Assembly: GCA_021795795.1 (NCBI GenBank)
Contig: JAJYPA010000366.1
Span: 1 to 8,088 of the forward strand
Reading direction: 5' to 3'
DNA from: Pseudomonadota bacterium
Lineage (GTDB): Bacteria; Pseudomonadota; Gammaproteobacteria; Halothiobacillales; Halothiobacillaceae
Length of the DNA: 8,088 bases
Part shown: positions 1 to 6,418 of the stretch, one piece after another
Numbering within the stretch: the stretch's first letter is position 1
Layout: the number at the start of each line of letters is the position of its first letter
The notes under the pieces: generated by a model
Told to the model about the DNA's origin: nothing
Databases searched by the model: none
What the model saw: only the letters and a program-made list of their open reading frames with translations
Translations under genes and position numbers: made by a program

Positions 1-1971
1 GACCTATTGGTGAAGAGCCTGGAACGCGCCAGACAGCGGGAAATGCTGCCCCCAGACCGCGCAACGCTTGCCGTAAAGGGGGCGCTGGAGCATTGCAGCG
101 AACACGACACGGTATTTTCGCTCTCGGCCGTCCGCGCGGAGGCATTGCGGCAGGGTATGGCAGAAGGCCTTTCCATCGAGGCAATTGATGCGGCCCTGCG
201 TTCGACGCAAGACCTGCTGGACGGTGGAAACGTAGACCGGGATGGAACTGGGAAAATTCGAAGAATGCACACCACCACGCTAGCAGTGGAGGAAGAGCTG
301 GCGATACAGACGATCGCCACACAAGGCAAGGTTAAAGCCCTACAATCTCCGGAAGCCGTTTCGAGACTCCTGGCGCAAAGACAGCAGGTGCAAGGCTGGA
401 ACTACTCCGACGGGCAGATCGAGGCCATACAGATGGCGCTGACCGGCAAGGAGCAACATCAGGGCATCGTCGGTGCCGCTGGTGCAGGAAAAACCACCAG
501 CATGGCCGTCATCGTGGAACAGTACCGACAGGCTGGATACGAGGTCATCGGCCTCGCCCCCTCGGCCAAGGCCGCCGCTGAACTGCAGTCGGCGGGCTGC
601 GAGACTCTGACCCTGGAGTCCTTCCTGCGCAGCAAACCGACGGAGGCCTCCCGTAAGGTGCTCTATATCGTCGACGAAGCGGGTATGGTCTCGCGCCGGG
701 ATTTGCTGCGATTCTATCGGCGCGCGCAGCAGGATCAGGCACGGACCCTGGCCGTGGGCGACCCTCGGCAATTGCAGGCCGTGCAGGCCGGCAATCCCTT
801 CGAGCAGCTGTTACGCTGTAACGGTTTCCGCCAGGCCAGCATCACCCAGATCAACCGGCAGAAGGACAAGTCGCTATTGGCCATTGCCGAAGCCTTTGCG
901 AGCGGGGATGCCGTAAAAGGATTGCAGCTGGCCGATCCGTACCTGCGGGAGATTCCCCTGCCCGATCCGGCGCCAGGCCAAAAGAAGCTCGACAAAGCCG
1001 CCAAGCAGGAATGGTTGGCGAGGGCCGCTGCGGCATCCTACCTTCGGCTGTCCTCCGAGGAGCGGGGGCAAACGCTCGTCCTCGCCGCCAGCAATGGCAC
1101 CAGACGAATCGCCAATGCCGAGATCCGCAGGGGTCTCATCGAGCGAGGGGAATTAGGCCGGGAATCCGTGCAGATCACCGCCCTCGACAAGGTTAGCCTG
1201 AGCGTCACCCACCAGGGCCAAGCGGCATTCTATCGGCCGGGACAAGTGGTGGAACTTGGCCGCACGGAGCCCGGCGTTGGGGAGCGTGGTACCCGCTGGA
1301 AGATCGTGGGCACCGAAAATGGCAAGCTGCAAGTCGTCCCCTTGCAGGCAGAGCGGAGCGCGCCCGTGAATCTCAAGCCTTCCACAAAACTGCAATTGTA
1401 CGATGCGCGGCAGATGGATTTGCGCGAGGGCGACCAAGTCTTATTCCGACAGAACGACAAGAGCCGAGACATCGATCTACGCAACGGCGATGATGCCGTC
1501 ATTGCCATTCGTGACGGAAAAGCGTTTGCAACGCTGCGCGATGGAAGAAGGGTGCCCTTGCAGGCCAGCGAAGTCATGGATTACGGCTACTGCCGCACCG
1601 TTCATGCCTCCCAGGGTGCCACGGTGGATCGGGCGATCGTCATCGCCGAGAGTAGCCGCGCTGGGGCAAATCTCGGCTACGTCGCCCTGAGCCGAGAGAA
1701 ACACCACCTGGAAATCCTGACCGACGATAAGGAAAAGCTCGCCGAGAGTTGGGGAAAATACGTCCAGCAAGAATCCGCACGGGACGCGGCGATGCGCGGC
1801 ACACTGCAAACTGCCAGAGACCAAGCCCGGGAGGTTATCTCTTACCAGCCGGCCCATACCCGCGCCGAAGAGAAAGCTCAGCGTGAAAACCCGAAAAGAG
1901 AAAAGGCACGAGGCACCCTCACCGCCAATAAGCAACGCAGTCCTGCCTACGACCAGGGCATAGGCTGGTAA
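1..1971 (+). CDS. traI: MobF-type conjugative relaxase, helicase part (5'-truncated by window edge)
   Basis: The reading frame is open from the first base, so the protein is cut off at its N-terminus; a TTG at 7 is unlikely to be the true start. What is visible is a superfamily 1B (RecD-like) 5'-3' DNA helicase, as found C-terminal to the relaxase domain in TraI/TrwC. Numbering from the TTG at 7: Walker A GAAGAGKT at 156-163, motif II YIVDEAGMV at 220-228, motif III GDPRQLQAV at 251-259, QINRQ at 281-285, motif V TVHASQGAT at 531-539, and motif VI YVALSREKHH at 558-567. A basic, disordered-looking tail follows from about 600. By family knowledge the full protein (usually 900 or more residues) nicks one strand at oriT and unwinds it for transfer through a type IV secretion system. 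RecD-like or Ti-type TraA proteins share this helicase; the Stb-like genes next door favour MobF. The missing N-terminus (HUH histidines, catalytic tyrosines) cannot be checked. Confidence 0.88.
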   Translation, partial: DLLVKSLERARQREMLPPDRATLAVKGALEHCSEHDTVFSLSAVRAEALRQGMAEGLSIEAIDAALRSTQDLLDGGNVDRDGTGKIRRMHTTTLAVEEELAIQTIATQGKVKALQSPEAVSRLLAQRQQVQGWNYSDGQIEAIQMALTGKEQHQGIVGAAGAGKTTSMAVIVEQYRQAGYEVIGLAPSAKAAAELQSAGCETLTLESFLRSKPTEASRKVLYIVDEAGMVSRRDLLRFYRRAQQDQARTLAVGDPRQLQAVQAGNPFEQLLRCNGFRQASITQINRQKDKSLLAIAEAFASGDAVKGLQLADPYLREIPLPDPAPGQKKLDKAAKQEWLARAAAASYLRLSSEERGQTLVLAASNGTRRIANAEIRRGLIERGELGRESVQITALDKVSLSVTHQGQAAFYRPGQVVELGRTEPGVGERGTRWKIVGTENGKLQVVPLQAERSAPVNLKPSTKLQLYDARQMDLREGDQVLFRQNDKSRDIDLRNGDDAVIAIRDGKAFATLRDGRRVPLQASEVMDYGYCRTVHASQGATVDRAIVIAESSRAGANLGYVALSREKHHLEILTDDKEKLAESWGKYVQQESARDAAMRGTLQTARDQAREVISYQPAHTRAEEKAQRENPKREKARGTLTANKQRSPAYDQGIGW

Positions 1972-2057
1972 CGACGGCGCTGGCCGAGCCCTGCGATCCT
2001 GCCGACATGCTGGCGGCAACGAGCATGAACCCGCTCGACCGCCAGACACCTTCGACA

Positions 2058-2120
2058 GCACAAACGCCACATCCCGCCAGGGTGCGTTTGTGCGGATAAA
2101 AGCCTACCCGCAGGGTGGGC
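2058..2120 (+). other. oriT: Candidate origin of transfer (oriT), R388-like nic
   Basis: Seen: a perfect 10-base inverted repeat, GCACAAACGC (2058-2067) and GCGTTTGTGC (2084-2093), with a 16-base loop. It is followed by an 8-base hairpin, GCCTACCC (2102-2109) and GGGTGGGC (2113-2120), with one T-G wobble and loop GCA. The right arm reads GGTGCGTTTGTG (2081-2092). From memory, the R388 TrwC nic region reads GGTGCGTATTG followed by the cut and TCT, so this sequence matches with one A missing. If homologous, the nick would fall near 2090/2091. DNA 3' of the nick would then run toward the stbA-like gene, as in R388, where stb is the leading region. Against it: traI here is transcribed toward the site, not away as in R388, and the similarity is short. 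Confidence 0.4.
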
Positions 2121-2212
2121 GTAACCCAACGTGAACACATGGAAAGATATCGTATGTGCACGGCAAAGCGTGTGAATCACCGCTCCATGTGAAGCCTTCC
2201 CGTGCCACTCCG

Positions 2213-2248
2213 TGTCAACCCAAAATCAAACCGTGTTTTGAGTTGACA
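2213..2248. promoter_or_regulatory. Operator-like 13-base dyad over the stb -35 box
   Basis: The left arm TGTCAACCCAAAA (2213-2225) and the reverse complement of the right arm (2236-2248) agree at 12 of 13 positions, around a 10-base centre. The outer 6 bases of both arms give TTGACA, on the + strand at 2243-2248 and on the - strand at 2218-2213, so the dyad carries a consensus -35 box in each direction. The site lies 70 bases upstream of the stbA-like start. It is well placed for self-repression by that DNA-binding protein (inference; no known operator is recognised). Confidence 0.45.
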
Positions 2249-2270
2249 TCGCGCCAGCTATGGGTAGGCG
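2243..2270 (+). promoter_or_regulatory. Possible sigma70 promoter of the stb-like operon
   Basis: A consensus -35 TTGACA (2243-2248) is followed after 16 bases by a poor -10, TAGGCG (2265-2270). The weak -10 makes the promoter uncertain, although a perfect -35 with an overlapping dyad upstream of the first gene of a tight operon is suggestive. Confidence 0.3.
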
Positions 2271-2318
2271 GCGTAAATCTGGCACGGGGCGCAGATGCTG
2301 CTTTCAGGAGGACATGGC

Positions 2319-2630
2319 ATGGCGCGAACGCTCACCGCAAAGGTGCTCCCCTACCTCGAGGCGATCGAGGCGGCGCACCGGGCCGGCGAATCGTGGAGGG
2401 ATATATGTGCACTGGTGGAAGCGACCATAGATGTGCAATTCGGATCGCCCGTTTGTTTCGGAAATGCAGTCCGGCGCGCCCGCAAAGGGGTGGACGACGG
2501 ACGGCTGTGGGTCGAGCAACGGTCCCTGCTCGGCATGGCGCACAAGCCTGTGGATCGATCCCAGATCCACAAAACACCGGTTCCACAGGAACCACGTAAA
2601 TCGCTTTCCATTGATCTGGATACACCGTAA
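2319..2630 (+). CDS. Small StbA-like putative DNA-binding plasmid protein
   Basis: This 103-residue protein is first in a three-gene run. The start chosen is ATG 2319, because a perfect AGGAGG lies at 2306-2311, 7 bases upstream; the in-frame ATG at 2295 has no such site. Residues about 11-56 (PYLEAIEAAHRAGESWRDIC, then FGNAVRRARKG) follow the pattern common in small plasmid regulators such as StbA and TraD-like proteins: an acidic helix, 'AGxSWxxI', and a basic second helix, suggesting helix-turn-helix DNA binding. The rest (about 60-103) looks disordered. R388 StbA binds repeats beside oriT and balances plasmid segregation against conjugation. Here the gene follows a structured intergenic region and precedes a ParA-type ATPase, with the next gene's ribosome site starting right after its stop. 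Assignment rests on size, pattern and context; it could be an unrelated mobilisation accessory protein. Confidence 0.55.
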   Translation: MARTLTAKVLPYLEAIEAAHRAGESWRDICALVEATIDVQFGSPVCFGNAVRRARKGVDDGRLWVEQRSLLGMAHKPVDRSQIHKTPVPQEPRKSLSIDLDTP

Positions 2631-2640
2631 AGGAGGTTTT

Positions 2641-3357
2641 ATGAAACATCTGGTCATCAGCCATGGCGATAAGGGCGGCGTGGGGAAGAGCATATTTTCC
2701 ATGCTCGCAGTCGAGTTCGGACTGTTCTCTGGACGAAACGTTGCGATTGTGGAGGGCGATACCAAAATCGGGGATGTGAAGGCACGCTATGAGAATGTGG
2801 TTTCCGTCCTGTCGGTGAACCTGGACAAAAGCGGCAAGGACGCCGAGAACGCGATAGCCACCCTGTTTAGCCATCTGGAAGCGCTGCAGAGTGATCTGGT
2901 GGTGATGAACCTGCCTGCCAATTCCCACAAGGCGATTGACGCTTACGCGGAGATTATCGCACCCGTTGCGCAGGAGCTTGGACTGCAAATCTGTGTGGCG
3001 TGGATGATCGGGCGGGAATCCAGCAGCGCGACGATGGCGAACGAATCCGCCATCTGCCATTTGGCAGATCGCAAAATGGCTGTGGTCAATCGCCACGAAT
3101 CCGACTTCGACCGAGATTACTACTGGTTCACGGCTCCGCAGTATCGGGAGGAGTGGGTCGCATCCGGTGGTTTGACCGGGGAAATCCCGGAGCTGGCCTC
3201 GCGGGTCGGGGCCAGGGTAAAGGAATACCAAGGCCAGTCTTTTGCCTCGTTGGCGGGTCCGGAAAGTCCACTCTTCATCGTCGAGCGACAGATCATCAAG
3301 CACTGGCTGCAAAAATCTTGGCAAGGGTCGGTGATCCCCTTGCTGGAGGGGGAATGA
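2641..3357 (+). CDS. ParA/MinD-type ATPase, StbB-like
   Basis: This 238-residue cytoplasmic protein begins at ATG 2641 after AGGAGG (2631-2636), which directly follows the stop of the upstream gene. It opens with a strand and a deviant Walker A, GDKGGVGKS (residues 9-17), including the signature lysine K11 and the P-loop lysine K16. These define the P-loop ATPases that position plasmids, chromosomes or division sites. A second strand ends in IVEGD (37-41), the usual switch I/A' region. The Walker B-like strand reads DLVVMNLPA (85-93), with asparagine N90 where ParA relatives usually have aspartate. The length fits compact ParA-like proteins without an N-terminal DNA-binding domain. R388 StbB is a ParA-like ATPase in the same gene order and is needed for conjugation, so a StbB-type role in locating the plasmid for transfer is the best inference. 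A conventional partition ParA is less likely, as no ParB is visible. Confidence 0.72.
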   Translation: MKHLVISHGDKGGVGKSIFSMLAVEFGLFSGRNVAIVEGDTKIGDVKARYENVVSVLSVNLDKSGKDAENAIATLFSHLEALQSDLVVMNLPANSHKAIDAYAEIIAPVAQELGLQICVAWMIGRESSSATMANESAICHLADRKMAVVNRHESDFDRDYYWFTAPQYREEWVASGGLTGEIPELASRVGARVKEYQGQSFASLAGPESPLFIVERQIIKHWLQKSWQGSVIPLLEGE

Positions 3358-3360
3358 ATC

Positions 3361-4140
3361 ATGAACGATGTGACCCAAAAACAAACCGCAAACTCGGAGC
3401 CGATGTCCCAGGTGTTGAAGGGCATCAATGCGGATGATCTCGGTGGATTCATCGGCTGGTCAGCGCGATTTCGGATCGGCCCGGACGACCCGATTTGGGG
3501 CGCTGTACTTGCGACAAAGATCTCCTACCAGGCAGCGGCAGTATCCATGGAGGCAGCGACCGACCTCTCCGCCCAGGTGGCGAAAATCCCGGAGGTCATC
3601 TACCGGGGAGCGAAACGAGCGGCCAACGAGGTGTCGGCAAGCATCGCGGGGCAATCTGACGCCTTTATGACGCGACTCGAGGCAGGAGGTGGCAAGTTCG
3701 CCCGGAACTTTTATGCGGAGGTGGAGCCCTTACTCGACCGGTCAATGGAGAAAGGGAAAGATACTCTGGAAAAGGCCTTGCAGAGCGGCAGCCTCAAGTT
3801 GGAGAAAGCAGAGCAGGCGCTTGCGTCCAGGCTCTCGGGAGAGGCCGTACAACACTACATACAAGGTGCAAAGCAAGAAGCGCTGGCCACCTTCACCGAC
3901 GAGGCGAGGAGAGCTGCCCAAGCGGCCGTGCGAGCAGATCTCAACTGGTCGTATGCAGCTACCGGGGCGGTGATTCTGGCGCTGATCGTGACCGGCTGGA
4001 TCGCCAACGACGCGTACCTGCACGCCATCGACCGGATCGCACCAGAACCCATCCAGCAGTACACCAATGGCAAGCGGTATTGCCACCAATCCGGCCAGGA
4101 CTACGTGTGCGTGCTTACCAAGGCGCCACCGGGACCTTGA
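3361..4140 (+). CDS. Coiled-coil protein with C-terminal membrane anchor, StbC-like
   Basis: This 259-residue protein starts at ATG 3361, three bases after the upstream stop, with a purine-rich ribosome site (GGAGGGGGA, 3345-3353) inside the preceding gene, so the two are probably translationally coupled. Residues 1-60 include DDPIWGAVLATKISYQAA (42-59). About 60-195 is alanine-, lysine- and glutamate-rich with heptad-like spacing, consistent with long helices or coiled coil. One hydrophobic segment, about 197-214 (YAATGAVILALIVTGWI), should be a membrane helix. A tail of about 45 residues with two cysteines (C241, C250) follows. If the long N-terminal part is cytoplasmic, the tail lies in the periplasm. 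The gene sits third after StbA- and StbB-like genes, matching stbABC order; StbC itself has no established function. The family is assigned by context, while the topology is read from sequence. Confidence 0.55.
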   Translation: MNDVTQKQTANSEPMSQVLKGINADDLGGFIGWSARFRIGPDDPIWGAVLATKISYQAAAVSMEAATDLSAQVAKIPEVIYRGAKRAANEVSASIAGQSDAFMTRLEAGGGKFARNFYAEVEPLLDRSMEKGKDTLEKALQSGSLKLEKAEQALASRLSGEAVQHYIQGAKQEALATFTDEARRAAQAAVRADLNWSYAATGAVILALIVTGWIANDAYLHAIDRIAPEPIQQYTNGKRYCHQSGQDYVCVLTKAPPGP

Positions 4141-4168
4141 GGCTGTACCATCACGTTCCATCCCCTCT

Positions 4169-4197
4169 GGCTAGGCTCGGTTCTCTGCCTGGCCTTT
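4169..4197 (+). terminator. Weak terminator-like hairpin after the stb-like operon
   Basis: GGCTAGGC (4169-4176) pairs with GCCTGGCC (4187-4194) through 8 pairs including one T-G wobble, with a 10-base loop. Only TTT follows. It is positioned 29 bases after the stop of the StbC-like gene, but the short T run makes intrinsic termination doubtful. Confidence 0.3.
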
Positions 4198-4203
4198 CGT
4201 ATG

Positions 4204-4233
4204 GCGGTAGATTCAGCGATTGCCCTATGCTAG
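4204..4233 (+). repeat. Diverged direct repeat, copy 1
   Basis: GCGGTAGATTCA (4204-4215) is identical to 8061-8072. Downstream, CCCTATGCTAG (4223-4233) matches CCCTGATGCTAG at 8073-8084 with one base difference in length, and 7 bases separate the two parts here but none in the other copy. The copies lie on either side of the AIPR and dinB region in the same orientation. Confidence 0.45.
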
Positions 4234-4252
4234 GTGTCTACCAGCAATGATC

Positions 4253-4284
4253 GCCGGTCGCAGTACATGCCGGTCGCAGTACAT
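4253..4284. repeat. Perfect 16-base tandem duplication
   Basis: The unit GCCGGTCGCAGTACAT occurs at 4253-4268 and again without a gap at 4269-4284. A two-copy tandem like this can be a replication-slippage duplication, a pair of protein-binding sites, or a scar of recombination. The sequence does not decide between them. Confidence 0.85.
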
Positions 4285-4353
4285 TGCGGACGCTGGACTC
4301 TTGTACTACGCTCAGGGCTGGAGGCTTGTTGAATATCCGGAGTTGACGAGATC

Positions 4354-4569
4354 TTGAAGGGCGGCAAAAAACTAATTGTGTTGAAAAACTCCTACAAACC
4401 CGGATCACGCTGTCATTTGGGGGTCTTCACCCCCCTACCCAGAGAATTATCGTCGATCTTGGGGCTTCCTACGAGGCAAGATGTAAGGCCCGAGGATCCA
4501 TATGCCCGTAGAAAAGAGTTTTTCAACACAATTGACTGGGAGCGGTCATTCGCTAGGAGAGTTAAATAA
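4354..4569 (+). CDS. Hypothetical 71-residue protein abutting AIPR
   Basis: The frame runs from TTG 4354 to TAA 4567-4569, and the AIPR ATG follows with no intervening base, so the two would be translationally coupled. A GGAG at 4339-4342 could serve TTG 4354; GTG 4378 and TTG 4381 are other possible starts, and a stop at 4330-4332 blocks extension upstream. The product is basic (SFARRVK end) with a soluble C-terminal half containing RPEDPYARRKEFFNTIDWER, which has a protein-like mix of residues. I do not recognise the family. It could be a small partner or antitoxin for the AIPR protein, or the surviving 3' end of a longer upstream gene. The second reading is supported by a possible insertion-element end (4380-4391) inside the frame near its start and by the lack of an ATG. 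Confidence 0.45.
   Translation: MKGGKKLIVLKNSYKPGSRCHLGVFTPLPRELSSILGLPTRQDVRPEDPYARRKEFFNTIDWERSFARRVK
4380..4391 (+). repeat. Left copy of 12-base inverted repeat bracketing the AIPR gene
   Basis: GTTGAAAAACTC here is the exact reverse complement of GAGTTTTTCAAC at 6409-6420. From memory, similar GAGTTTTTCAAC termini occur in several insertion-sequence families, so this may be a mobile-element end. Similarity stops outside the 12 bases. Confidence 0.4.
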
Positions 4570-6240
4570 ATGGAACCAGAAGCGTTGAAATACGAGAATT
4601 TAAAACCTGCTTTGGCTCAGTATGAGGCAAGGGGACGGGGAGAATCGATCGCCTTTCTGAGTTGGTTTCTCGAGAATATTTTTAGGCTAGATAATGTTAG
4701 CGCTGATGATTCAATTTGTGATCGTCCAAACGACCGTGGAATTGATGGAATTTATGTGGATCATACACTAGAAGAAGTTCAGATCCTTCAGGGCAAATTA
4801 AAGCAAAAAGAATCATCTATAGGTGACGCGCCGCTAAGAGAATTGGCGGGCACATTAACGCAGATGAAAAACGCAGAATCTGTTCAAGCACTAATTGACG
4901 GTGGAGCTAACGAAGAGTTAAAGCGAATTTTGGTTCGGCACAATATTAAGGATCTAATCTCTAAAGGTTATGAGGTGGTTGGTTTGTTCGTATCAAATCA
5001 ACCGCTTGATTCTAATGGTCAGGAATTTCTTGATTCACACCAAGGAATATTGGTATATGACAGAAATCGAATTGCGAATGAATTTATTGAAATAGAAAAA
5101 GCGGGCGGCATTACGGGAAGTTACACATTTGATACAAGCTATGTATCACCCATGGTTATTCGTACTGGCACTCGCGCAACGACGTATGTAATTCCAGTGC
5201 AAGCACTAGAACTAGTGGGAATGGACGGGATAGATGACGGCACTCTGTTCACGCAAAATGTCAGGCAGTCTCTCGGCAACACCAAGGTAAACAAAGCATT
5301 GCGAAGTAGCGTCACGCAACCAACGGAGCATGAAAATTTTCTGCTTTATCATAACGGAGTAAACATACTTTGCGATTCCGCGCAACTCGACGAAGAAAAC
5401 GAAAAGCTGGTAATTAGCAATTACGTAGTTGTCAATGGCGCGCAAAGTATCACAACATTTCGTCGCGCTCGAAGTTCCCTTTCTCCCGATCTTCGAGTTC
5501 TGGCAAAGATTATTCAAATAAAAGATCCTGATCTATCAAAAAAGATCACAATCAATAGCAACAATCAAAACGCAATTAAACCTCGTGATCTTAAATCAAA
5601 TAACGAAATACAACTCAGACTGCGCGAAGAATTTTCAAGGGTAGAGGGTGGTGTATATGATCTCGAGATAAAAAGAGGACAAGAGATTGACAGTAGCAAG
5701 ATTTTGATTACTAATGAAGAAGCCGGTCGCCTGCTTTTGGCGTTTGATCTAATGTCCCCAGAGTCGTGCCACCAAGTATACAAGGTGTTTGATGATCGAT
5801 ATTCCGATATTTTTGCGCGGCCAGAGGTCAACGCACACAGAGTGATTTTTCTATATCTACTAAACGAGCGCATTCAGAAAGTTGCGGAAAATATTAATTA
5901 TCGGCCACTAGCTAAATACGGACTTACTCGCTTCTTCCTGTTATCGGTCGCGTCTGACCTTATCAGAGCAAACAAAGATACGGTCGCATATTATCAGGAC
6001 CCTTCGGCGCTCTTTGCTTCAGGTGCGTTATCCAAATTTATGGATGGCATTGAGGTTATTCTCAGGTCAATTGTTATTGATCTTAACTATGAAGTGGAAG
6101 AAATGGGCGATCAATTTGATTATAAGGGCGACTTAAAAAGTCCGACTAAGATCAAAAATTTAAGAACCAAACTGCTCCGTAGTTATGAAAAGGATGTGGC
6201 TCGTGATAAGGCTCCATTGCTTAATACATTTATGGTATAA
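4570..6240 (+). CDS. AIPR-family protein (abortive infection phage resistance)
   Basis: This 556-residue protein starts at ATG 4570, with AGGAGA (4555-4560) 9 bases upstream inside the preceding frame. Three blocks are typical of the AIPR family: FLLYHNGVNILCDSA (257-271), YVVVNGAQSITTF (285-297), and INSNNQNAIKPRDLKSN (328-344). The length is normal for the family, so the gene looks intact. The N-terminal region resembles a PD-(D/E)XK nuclease of the Mrr type: acidic helix residues E25/E35, then RGIDG (56-60, D59) and strand VQILQGK (70-76), giving D...QxK. No signal peptide or membrane helix is apparent. AIPR proteins are linked to abortive phage defence and often sit in defence islands, but their mechanism is poorly known; nuclease activity here is inference. 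Codons are strongly AT-rich compared with traI and dinB, indicating foreign origin. No Z1, MutL-like or methylase partner gene is visible. Confidence 0.82.
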   Translation: MEPEALKYENLKPALAQYEARGRGESIAFLSWFLENIFRLDNVSADDSICDRPNDRGIDGIYVDHTLEEVQILQGKLKQKESSIGDAPLRELAGTLTQMKNAESVQALIDGGANEELKRILVRHNIKDLISKGYEVVGLFVSNQPLDSNGQEFLDSHQGILVYDRNRIANEFIEIEKAGGITGSYTFDTSYVSPMVIRTGTRATTYVIPVQALELVGMDGIDDGTLFTQNVRQSLGNTKVNKALRSSVTQPTEHENFLLYHNGVNILCDSAQLDEENEKLVISNYVVVNGAQSITTFRRARSSLSPDLRVLAKIIQIKDPDLSKKITINSNNQNAIKPRDLKSNNEIQLRLREEFSRVEGGVYDLEIKRGQEIDSSKILITNEEAGRLLLAFDLMSPESCHQVYKVFDDRYSDIFARPEVNAHRVIFLYLLNERIQKVAENINYRPLAKYGLTRFFLLSVASDLIRANKDTVAYYQDPSALFASGALSKFMDGIEVILRSIVIDLNYEVEEMGDQFDYKGDLKSPTKIKNLRTKLLRSYEKDVARDKAPLLNTFMV

Positions 6241-6375
6241 TAATGCCGTAAACGAGGACGCACTTTTCGTTCTCTGCGCTCACTACAAATGCGCCGGTGA
6301 CGGCTGGCGTTGGGCCCAATAAGGAAGCATTAATTAGCATAGTCGGAAGAACGGATGCTTTTGAGAGAAAGCACA

Positions 6376-6418
6376 TGAAAAACTCGTCACTTTGCGAGCC
6401 AATATGGCGAGTTTTTCA
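6376..6418. terminator. Bidirectional terminator-like hairpin downstream of AIPR
   Basis: TGAAAAACTCG (6376-6386) and CGAGTTTTTCA (6408-6418) form a perfect 11-base inverted repeat with a 21-base loop. The A5 and T5 runs lie in the stem, as in bidirectional intrinsic terminators. It sits 135 bases after the AIPR stop. The right arm overlaps the 12-base inverted repeat copy at 6409-6420, so it may instead be an insertion-element end. Confidence 0.4.

Larger units (their letters stand above)
1972..2318. other. Non-coding regulatory/transfer region between traI and the stb-like operon
   Basis: These 347 bases hold no convincing gene; frames crossing them lack ribosome sites and overlap the stb genes out of frame. 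The stretch is rich in secondary structure: an inverted repeat at 2058-2093, a GC-rich hairpin at 2102-2120, a 7-base inverted pair CACATGG (2135-2141) / CCATGTG (2185-2191), and a 13-base dyad at 2213-2248 over a TTGACA box. CGTG boxes start at 2130, 2169, 2201, 2211 and 2232. In R388 the space beside stbA holds oriT and the StbA-binding repeats, so the same role is plausible here (inference). Confidence 0.6.
4141..4353. other. Intergenic region at the backbone/cargo junction
   Basis: No gene is visible in these 213 bases. They hold a weak terminator-like hairpin (4169-4197), one copy of a diverged repeat shared with the right end of the window (4204-4233), and a perfect 16-base tandem duplication (4253-4284). 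Base composition falls toward the AT-rich block soon after. The density of repeats suggests a recombination or insertion boundary. Confidence 0.45.

Noticed and set aside
1..1971. Calling the first gene a RecD/exonuclease V subunit
   Set aside because: The helicase motifs alone would allow it, but the basic C-terminal tail and the adjacent Stb-like plasmid genes favour a conjugative relaxase. The relaxase domain itself is outside the window, so some doubt remains.
2156..2599. A 147-residue + frame overlapping the stbA-like gene
   Set aside because: It covers the same DNA out of frame, has no ribosome site, and is R-, P- and G-rich, as expected of a shifted frame.
2332..3384. A 350-residue open frame on the - strand opposite the stb-like genes
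   Set aside because: It is antisense to three genes with good ribosome sites and clear motifs. Long antisense frames are common in GC-rich DNA, and its translation (H-, R- and P-rich) matches no family.
4253..4284. A CRISPR array or iteron origin
   Set aside because: Only two adjacent units without spacers, no cas genes and no replication initiator gene.
4301..4336. A promoter for the AIPR unit (TTGTAC with GAATAT)
   Set aside because: The spacing between the boxes is 24 bases, too long, and no other pair with acceptable spacing was found, so no promoter is called here.
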